64,000 nt of DNA from Cardiocondyla obscurior (lineage: Eukaryota > Arthropoda > Insecta > Hymenoptera > Formicidae): NCBI RefSeq assembly GCF_019399895.1, contig NC_091888.1, forward strand, positions 2,946,501-3,010,500, read 5' to 3'. Below are positions 56,970 to 64,000 of the stretch, piece after piece (the first letter of the stretch is position 1; the number at the start of each line of letters is the position of its first letter). The translations under genes were made by a program, and so were the position numbers. Under the pieces are notes generated by a model, which worked only from the letters and a program-made list of their open reading frames with translations, was not told the origin of the DNA and searched no databases.

Positions 56970-57964
56970 AATGTATAATTATGAAACGTATGTACAAACA
57001 GTAAATGTAAACGTTTCAAGTACGTACAAATAATCTGTTTAAATAAATGAAAAACAATGCAAATTTATAGAAATTATAATTCAAACATTGTTACACTTTT
57101 ATACAAATTTCCTCATTAATATTTTAAGTGTCAAAAATCAGAAACATCCGCATCAAGTTAATCGGAAAGTTTAACAAGGTTATTGACACAACCTGACTCC
57201 ATTTCATTTTTGTTGTTATTTCTCGTCATTCGACAGATCAAGCAAAGTTCACATTTACTTTCAATTTCATAATCAGTCACTCGAATTGGAGCACGAACAA
57301 AAAAGTTTCATATTAAAGATGAATTATTGCACACAAAGTTTCACAATGTTGAATATTTAAAGATTTTCTAACTTTTTTTGATGGAAATCTTATTATTATT
57401 ATTGAGCGTATTACCCTGATTAAATTTTTGTTTTTATAATAATAAGCTTTACGCATGTAGAGTAACAAATAAATTAAAAAATTTTTAGCTGCGGCTTAAA
57501 AATAATTCTTACGGAAATAAAGTATTTTCATATGAAGAGGTTTTTCACTTTCCTCCATACAACTCGGAAACTATTGAAGATATCAAAAAAGTTTTATACA
57601 AAAGTTTTATGGTAAAAACACCTCCGTTTAACTGCAATAATAGAATTAAAAAAAAAATTTTTTTTTTGTAATTTTATAAACAATTTTGTTAAAAAATGTT
57701 GTTTATCTAATTCTGTCACTGCAGTAAAGTTTAGTTGTTTTTACTGTAAAACTTTTGTATAAAACTTTTTTTGATATCTTAAATAGTTTTCGAGTTATAT
57801 CGAAAAAAGCAAATAACCCTTCTATTTGTAAGGGGTGGTTTCACTTTTTTAAAGTGAAATTTAGCACAAACAAAAAATAGTTTTGTCTTACGGATAAACT
57901 ACTCTACATGCACACAAAGTTTCATATTTTTTTGAATTTTCGGGTTGCCTAACCTTCCTTGTGA

Positions 57965-58200
57965 GAAAAGGAATTTTAGCTCTACTTCCCATAGTTTTTG
58001 TGACTTAATGGGTTCGGGCTTGTATTTTTTGGTGAACATTATTGCTAAAGTTTTATTGGGGTTAATCGTTAGTTTTTTAACCTGGCATCAGTTTTACATG
58101 ATTTTGAGCACTTTTTCTACGAGCTCCCCAAAAATCATACAAAATTTTTCGATCACCTCTATGGCTATGTCGTCTACATAACTATAGATGAGGAATCCTG
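57965..58200 (-). pseudogene. Jockey-type LINE reverse transcriptase fragment
   Basis: Minus strand reads GFLIYSYVDDIAIEVIEKF (catalytic box intact), a stop, then KKLTINPNKTLAIMFTKKYK and EPIKSQKLWEVELK. This is the palm-thumb part of a Jockey-like reverse transcriptase, unrelated to the purine-rich LINE. Truncated on both sides. Confidence 0.65.
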
Positions 58201-59251
58201 CCGTCTGTCGCTTAATCAGTAGTTCGTTTTGTTAAGTTTTTCAAATACGTGGTACGTGGTTTAGTTGGTGTAAATGAATTAATAACTTCACAGTTAAATT
58301 AATACTGATTATTAATTCTTTATTTAGTAACTTGTTGGGTAACATACAATACACTTCTTTATGACAGTGCTTATGAGCTCTGCATTCGGATGCGTTTCAC
58401 CAGAGACTGAGGCCTTAGCTGTGCCATTGTTCTGTCCGTCGGATAAAGGGACTTTCCCTGGGTCTTTACCTTATCAATATTCTAAGTATCTAATATTTAC
58501 TTCTATTAGAGTCACGTACTCTTTTAGGAACTGTTTATTAGTATCATATTTGGGGTATCTTATATCACTTTAGATTATAAATTAACTTTGATTTTATTCA
58601 ATATTTCAATACGTACGCTACAAAACAGCACAATAACAGTGAAATGACTTCCCTCTGTGAGTATCTTTTGGTGTGAATAAGTAGTTGAATACATTCAAAG
58701 CACGCAAATTTTTTATATGTCAGTTTAGCGTTTTTTAATTTTATTATTTTATTAACAATTAGAAATTGATATTATTATTCTCTAATACTATTTTTAAAGA
58801 GAAGACTTTTTTTAATACAAGTAATTTTGTACGGTTTTTTATAATTGAAACTTATTTTATATCACTATTTTTGTAAAGAGAATTTTTTTTGTATCTACAT
58901 ATTAAAATAATTAATATATACAACACATTCGCTATGCGTACATTTAATGTCTTTTTTTACTTTCTTTAAAAAAATTTTGGATATTTCAATAAAATAAATC
59001 TTGTTTAAATGCAGGATGTATTGTTGTAACATTATATTGTTAACTCAAAATATGAAGTAAAACGGACATATTAAATTATAAAAATGTGTCTTAAATCAAT
59101 TAAATTATTTTAATTGACTAATCTAACGTCATCAAAGAATTGTAATATTAATTATGTTACTTAGCATTTGTTGAAAAGTATTTAATATATGATTATTATT
59201 AATCTTAAAATTATTATAATTTTATATATACAATTATGTTCTTTTGCTTAG
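58201..59251. other. FASN: AT-rich intron end
   Basis: No coding. Mostly AT-rich, ending in the acceptor cttttgcttag before the thioesterase exon. Confidence 0.6.
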
Positions 59252-59506
59252 CACATGTTGAAAAAGATGAAAGATGAAAAGAAATTTTTAATAGTGGGTT
59301 ATTCATTTGGATGTTTAATTGCTATCGAATTAGCAAGATTATTAGAAGCTAAGGAATTCTCAGGACGGTTAATATTAATAGATGGTACGCCTGATCAGAT
59401 GAAATTTTGTGTTAAACGATATTGTAATTATTCTTCATTGGAAGAGTTACAAAATATAGTACTACTTAGTTTGCTGGAAATGTACACGACAATTGAAAGA
59501 AACAAG
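59252..59506 (+). CDS. FASN: Fatty acid synthase exon: thioesterase nucleophile
   Basis: 85 codons, phase 0 at both ends. Reads HMLKKMKDEKKFLIVGYSFG: GYSFG is the nucleophile elbow of the thioesterase that releases the fatty acid (serine codon 59303-59305). CLIAIELARLLE and LILIDGTPDQMKF follow, the latter with the aspartate of the triad. It continues to LLSLLEMYTTIERNK. Acceptor gcttag and donor AAG/gttagt. No stops. Joins in frame to AAYLLP of the previous exon across 17.8 kb. Confidence 0.93.
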
Positions 59507-60918
59507 GTTAGTAAATTGTTATTCAAAAATTACTTTTTTTCTAAAGAATACTCGCCGTCGCCTGATCTGCCCATCTTTGATGCTCGTTCGTTCAATCGTT
59601 TTAATTTATTACTCAATAAGAATTACAAATTTTGTAAAATAATATAATAACTTTTTGTCTCAAATTCTTATTGACTACTCACAGTTTTCAGATTCAAAGT
59701 TATATATCGAACATTATACAAAAATTTAATATTATATAAGATTTGTGTAACATAATTATAATTTTTGTAACATAATTCTCAGAAGTTCATATTTGCAAAT
59801 TTTAAAGTTTTTATTGTGAATCAATATACATGTGTAATAATATTCAAGATCACGAGCAAATAAAATGAGTTAAAATAAAGATCTGAATTTGATTAAGATA
59901 CAGACGTAGGTGAGTTTGCGGCTTACAGATAGATATCGCGGCACGTGATAAAGTTAGTTTTAATTTGAATGCAAGAAAAAAACATGCGTATGGCATAAGT
60001 TCTAGCTGAGAATTATTAGTCGGAAACATAGTCGCTGCAAAGCACAAGAGCATTTCTTTTGCTAGTAACAAAGGAACAGTTCTTTTGCGTAGAAAAAAGT
60101 TCGAAAAATAGTTTATTAATCTTTGGGACTGTTCGTTCTTAGAAGAGATAAGACACGTCTTGACTCAAATAACATTAGTCAATAAGAGTTAAAGGAATAT
60201 GATTCCAGTTGCGATAAATTTACTACAAAAATAATACTTCTCGAATTTTTTAAACAGCACTTTTCTTGCGGATGCAAATAGAATTTGTTTCATGGTTTCA
60301 CGAGTGGTAATATCACTTTTTTTTAATATAACGCATTTATTATTTTTAATTTAGTATATTTGATAAGAAAAGAATGTTTGATTATGCAAAGGACTGGAAG
60401 CGGTAGAGACAGGATAAACTATAATTTAGAAACGAGAGGTTGCACTGTCTTGATAAAGATAATTATTTAATTTAATTAACTTTGCACGAGCTAAAAATGC
60501 AAATAGTAAGGACTACTGCGAGTCGCAATCAGATATGTAAAAGCACAAGGCGCGTTATAGGCTTTGAGGTGCAGGTGGTAAGCGCGCAAGGCTAAGACTG
60601 GCGGTACCCATTGCTGAGCAAGGGAACTGTGGTCCTATTCTTTATCTTAAACAAAGGCATCGAAACTTCGAGAAGCGGTTCTTCCCGAAAATATTTTACT
60701 GTTGTCATACGAGATTAGACACGTACGGCTCCAGGAAAGATGCGTACATGCTCACATATGTGAGTCTTACAGGAACTGACCTTTGCAGGGCAATAAAATT
60801 AAAAAGCAAACCAAATATTTTAGAATTACCTAAACTTAAATGACAAATAAAAGCTAAGAATCCTAAACACTATTTATTTTATAAACTATATCTAATATAA
60901 ATATTTTTGTGTTTACAG
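59507..60918. other. FASN: Fatty acid synthase intron, 1.4 kb
   Basis: gttagt...tttacag. AT-rich at both ends; 59860-60780 has higher GC and may be an old repeat insertion, but no family was recognised. Confidence 0.7.
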
Positions 60919-61170
60919 CTTGTAATAGAATTGGACAAATGTATCACATGGGAAGAAAAATTAAAAATATTTCATGCTTATTTTCCAATGAAATTAAATT
61001 TGTTAACTACTGAAAATCAAAAACACATATATTATACAGTTTTCAATCATATCATTGCCATACAAAATTATGATGTATCTTCCTTACCTCGTATCAAATC
61101 ACCAATTACGTTTTTAAAACCTACATTTCCAATTGTTTCCCTTACTGAAAAGAATTATGGTCTTCACAAG
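60919..61170 (+). CDS. FASN: Fatty acid synthase exon: thioesterase lid region
   Basis: 84 codons, phase 0 at both ends: LVIELDKCITWEEKLKIFHA, then FPMKLNLLTTENQKHI and IKSPITFLKPTFPIVSLTEK, ending YGLHK before gtaaat. This is the alpha-helical and late strand part of the thioesterase domain. The catalytic histidine (expected in a GDH/GNH-type motif) is not here and no further exon was found before 64000, so at least one more exon lies beyond the window. Confidence 0.88.
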
Positions 61171-61289
61171 GTAAATAAAATATTATTATTAATTTTTATT
61201 TCTTCTCTATAGAGTTACAAATTTATAACTTTTCTTACATACATTACAAATTATCATGTATTTATTTATCTCAACTCGCTATACTCGAC

Positions 61290-63130
61290 TCTACCCTCTC
61301 TGCTTTTTTTGCTCAACATTTTATTTTGCAAAATACAATTTAAAAAAATTATTGCTATTCTATCGTGCACGCCAATCTTCTTTTGCTCTCTTCCCAAACT
61401 TTCGCTTCTGAAGTCTTCTCGATTTTCTTCTCAATTCATTCCCCATCTCCACGCATCTGAACCTCCCACATCTCTTTGCCCTCATTTTTCATTTACACTA
61501 CCACATTTTTTTTCTTTCTACATTAACTCGTTTATTTATTTTCTCCATTTATTACTCTTTCACTTTCCTCTTTTCAGCCCTCTCTGTCTCTATTCTAAAC
61601 TCCATCAATCTTTTTGTTCATCCTTTTCCCTTCCCCTCCTCGTCTATCATCTTCCTCACTCAATCTTTCCAGCCACCCTTTATTTTCTACTTACCACACT
61701 CTTCCCATACGTGTTTCCACGTTTCAATCTCTCCTCCACACATCCAACATTGCTTTCTATTTTCCTCCTTTCAGTACCTGTTTGCTTACATCTCTTCCTC
61801 CAGTCTAAATTGCACATATTTCTGTCATCTCTCTTTATTTTAGTCTTCGTTCGAGTAACCCAATACCCCCTACCCTTTAATAAGCGCATACTCTTCATTA
61901 TACCTTGTATTCATTGTCCTTTCCCACCTATTCTTCCTTTGGTACCATTTCGTACCATTCTTTAACATCCCAAAAATTTCTTTCTAGTTCTCTCTTCCAC
62001 ACCGTTTGCCTAAAAAAATTAATTTTTTTTCTCTTTTCCATTTTAATCTTGCCTTTCCTATCCTTTCTCTCTCTCTGATATTCTTTTAACATTTCCTTGC
62101 TAAACCGCTCCTTCGATTCTCCATCCACACTTTTGTTTCATTTAACTTACTCTTGTTTTCTAATATGCAGGGTGTCCGCAACACAATAGATATAATTTTG
62201 AGAATAAGTAGAGTTTGTCGAGACAAATAGGAAAATTATATTGTATATCATTTTGTAAAATTTTCGATTAGTATTAAAAAAAAAATTTTAATGTCTAGCG
62301 TAAGAGTAACAAGAAAGTTGCAATGAGTGAGAGCAACAGGCGAATAGCTACGAATGGCGACGTCGCCTATTGCACTCACTCACCCGCAGCTTCCTTGTCT
62401 CTCTTATGCTAGACATTTTAATTTCTCTCTTAATAACGTTTGAGAGTTTTACAAAATGGTATAGAATTTTCCTATTTGTTTTGATTAGCCACATTATTTC
62501 CAAAATAATTTCTATTGTGTTGCGGACACTTTGTATTTACTTCCTCTTTGACACTTTCTAATTTCACTAACACCATCTTTCCCTTTTCCATCTTTCCCAC
62601 CCTTATTCTTTTTATTTTCTTTATCTTCACCTCTACTTCTATTTCTTTTCATATATTTTCTAACACTCTATCCAGTTTTATCTCGCTCCTCATACTTTTA
62701 GCGTTTTAATATTACATTTTTTTCTTCTCCTGTCTCTCTTTCTCTTTTAATATTTTTTCTATATTCACTACTTTTCTCTATACTTCTAATTTTTCCTCTC
62801 TTTCATTTTCAACCCTACTAATCTTATCTGATTATTTCTTATCTTTTTTTTAATTCTGTCCATTTTTTTCTTCGTCACTTTCTTTTCTCTTCCTTTCTTT
62901 TAAGCATTTCTAGCTACTTTTATTCCCTCTGTTATCATTTTTGAGCTTTTTTATCCCCTAACTTATCTTCTCTTTTATGTCGCTCACTATGCTCAATAAC
63001 TTTGCCTCATCTCTTATGTTTCTTTTGTTCCCATTTGGCGATCCGTCTTTTACATATATTAAACGGATTTATGCCTCATTCTTTCTTATCAAATTTCCGC
63101 TTCTTTTTTTTCTTTCTTGCGTCAGCTTTA
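61290..63130 (-). pseudogene. Minus-strand copy of the purine-rich LINE, deleted
   Basis: On the minus strand the 3' half (about 62130-61650) gives WKRELERNFWDVKEWYEMVP and then the finger CWMCGGEIETWKHVWEEC. The 5' half (63130-62540) is K/E-rich ORF1-like. No reverse transcriptase lies between, only MITE copy C. This is the same kind of internal deletion as in the copy at 3138-7728. The polypyrimidine plus strand yields spurious frames. Confidence 0.6.
62168..62533. mobile_element. Palindromic MITE copy C, 366 bp
   Basis: Starts CAGGGTGTCCGCAACACAAT and ends with the inverse ATTGTGTTGCGGACACTTTG; TA follows (62534-62535), while tg precedes. Full-length foldback with the agcttccttgtc block in one arm. 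Third member of the family at 23580 and 25702. Confidence 0.8.
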
Positions 63131-63380
63131 TTTTTATTCTGTTGTAAAATATTTAAGTAATCAGAAACTCGAGTGTCCAGTCTTAAATAGGTTACATCTT
63201 TTATCAGATTCAAAAAACCGGTGGAATGTTCTTCGCATAGTGTGAGCAAAACGCACGCGACGTGTTATGAGTATGCATGAGTTTTTGTTAAATTGAGATA
63301 GAGTGAGTGCGACTAATTAATTATTGTTAAGAAAGGTAAGTGGTTAGAGAGATTGGCCCACATTCTGAGCTCTGGTTTTA
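63131..63380. other. Non-coding flank
   Basis: No coding or clear repeat seen. Confidence 0.5.
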
Positions 63381-63600
63381 TAAAAGTAGTCGTATTCTGA
63401 GCTCACATTTAGAGGCACCTTTAAAAGTGACAGTCACTTTTAGCCTAAATGTGCGCTTTTATCTCGAAAAAGCTATTCTGAACCCACTTTTATAGCACAT
63501 TTATAGGCTTTCGCTAAAAGTGCCGCTAAATGTGGTCTGTAGCACATTTATCGGCACTTTTAGCAAAAATCCAATATGGCGACACCCATGCGATTTGACA
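63381..63600 (+). promoter_or_regulatory. Subterminal repeats of a Harbinger-type element
   Basis: The motif cacttttagc, direct or inverse (gctaaaagtg), occurs near 63435, 63512 and 63555, and gcacattta near 63498 and 63542. A perfect inverted pair TAAAAGTGAC/GTCACTTTTA lies at 63422-63442 around one A. Such clustered repeats near an end often are transposase-binding sites. They precede the Harbinger-like start codon by about 250 bases. Confidence 0.45.
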
Positions 63601-63851
63601 GGTGGACCCATATTGCGACTTAACTAATTAATGGCAACGTTAATCAATTAAATTTGTTCAAAAAAACTATATACGCGAAGTTTTTAGGAGTAAACGAAAC
63701 TCCATGTAGTAAAATTAATCGTATTAAAACAATTAAAAAAAATTTCAATTTTAAAAATACGCGTAAATATAAAGGTGATTAAAGTGCTGTGCGAGTGTAA
63801 TAAAAACTCGGTATTTAGCACGTGTATTATGATACATAACTAAATCAATCA

Positions 63852-64000
63852 TGGAGTTAGCCGAGGCGATTGATAACGTTGCAGAAGTTCGGGAAGTAAA
63901 TGAATTACGTGCTTGCGAACCAAGAGTTTTTCGGGATAGAATAAATCCATTTAAACTTTACAATGAACGAGAATTTCTATGTCGAATGTATCTATGTCGA
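63852..64000 (+). CDS. PIF/Harbinger transposase, 5' end (window-truncated)
   Basis: ATG at 63852 opens 49 codons to the window end: MELAEAIDNVAEVREVNELR, then FRDRINPFKLYNEREFLCRM. The F-R-D-R-x-N-P-F...Y...E-F...R-M pattern is the N-terminus of HARBI1-like nucleases, before the DDE domain. Could be a transposon protein or a domesticated HARBI1-like gene; the subterminal repeats upstream favour a transposon. The rest is outside the window. Confidence 0.65.

Larger units (their letters stand above)
51591..57963 (-). mobile_element. Pogo/Tigger-like transposon, multiply invaded
   Basis: Arms at 51591 to about 52420 and 56974-57963 are inverted copies sharing the blocks of the 37711-39480 foldback (aggttaagcaacccg / cgggttgcctaacc ends). 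Between them lie a pogo-like transposase (minus, 53322-54450), a half Tc1-like element (54480-55484) and a solo LTR (55485-56969). 52420-53320 is AT-rich to mixed with no coding. I infer that the arms belong to the transposase because nothing else coding lies between, and the foldback would be its MITE. Confidence 0.65.
41405..59251 (+). other. FASN: Fatty acid synthase intron, about 17.8 kb
   Basis: Bounded by gtaaaa and tttgcttag, phase 0. Holds mariner, BEL/Pao, Tc1-like, pogo-like, LTR and LINE insertions. 41405-42590 is AT-rich without coding or clear repeat structure. Confidence 0.85.

Noticed and set aside
61171..63850. Final fatty acid synthase exon
   Set aside because: I looked for a GDH/GNH-type histidine motif after the YGLHK exon and found only LINE, MITE and Harbinger-type sequence.

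Overview
The window is insect nuclear DNA, most likely hymenopteran and probably ant. The host gene it carries, an animal-type fatty acid synthase split by introns, is insect-like. The repeats are an assemblage I associate with ant genomes: BEL/Pao, R1-like, a purine-rich zinc-finger LINE, mariner, Merlin, PIF/Harbinger and long foldback elements. The species assignment is inference; I saw no species-specific marker. I found no tRNA, rRNA or CRISPR array. Host coding sequence is only about 1.8 kb of 64 kb. Four plus-strand exons encode the C-terminal part of a type I fatty acid synthase: ketoreductase (15245-16073), acyl carrier protein plus thioesterase start (40929-41404), thioesterase nucleophile exon (59252-59506) and a further thioesterase exon (60919-61170). 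All splice phases match. The last exon, with the thioesterase histidine, lies beyond the window, as do all upstream domains. The introns are about 24.9, 17.8 and 1.4 kb, and nearly all of the two large ones is transposon debris. Layout: 1-1.7 kb is unclassified. 1.9-2.6 kb holds Penelope-like terminal repeats with hammerhead-like motifs. 2.7-9.6 kb is one Merlin DNA transposon with 8-bp target duplications, invaded by an internally deleted LINE (16-bp duplication), itself invaded by a solo LTR (4-bp duplication). 10.1-14.9 kb holds an LTR and a decayed minus-strand BEL/Pao element. After the ketoreductase exon, intron 16-41 kb contains TA-flanked MITEs, solo LTRs, minus-strand fragments of the purine-rich LINE, an R1-like element (28-31.8 kb), a mariner relic, a minisatellite-bearing solo LTR (35-36.6 kb) and a 1.8 kb foldback element. 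Intron 41-59 kb contains an internally deleted mariner in an old BEL/Pao copy, a Tc1-like transposon (46.8-50.2 kb) with terminal inverted repeats over 1 kb long, and a pogo/Tigger-like element (51.6-58 kb) whose arms match the 37.7-39.5 kb foldback and which has been invaded by a half-copy of the Tc1-like element and by another solo LTR. The window ends in the start of a PIF/Harbinger transposase. The most unusual observation is in the Tc1-like element. Its single transposase frame is followed 32 nt after the stop by a canonical replication-dependent histone mRNA 3' stem-loop. Its long inverted repeats carry 10-14 tandem 34-bp units, most of which fold on the outward-reading strand into a hairpin of the same geometry (6-bp stem, UUUC or UCUC loop). 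The transposase keeps a full-length frame, but its third catalytic residue is lysine. Other notable points are the hammerhead-like motifs, the nested insertions dated by target duplications, a solo-LTR family with a conserved terminal hairpin, and a perfect 20-bp-arm palindrome at 32606-32649.
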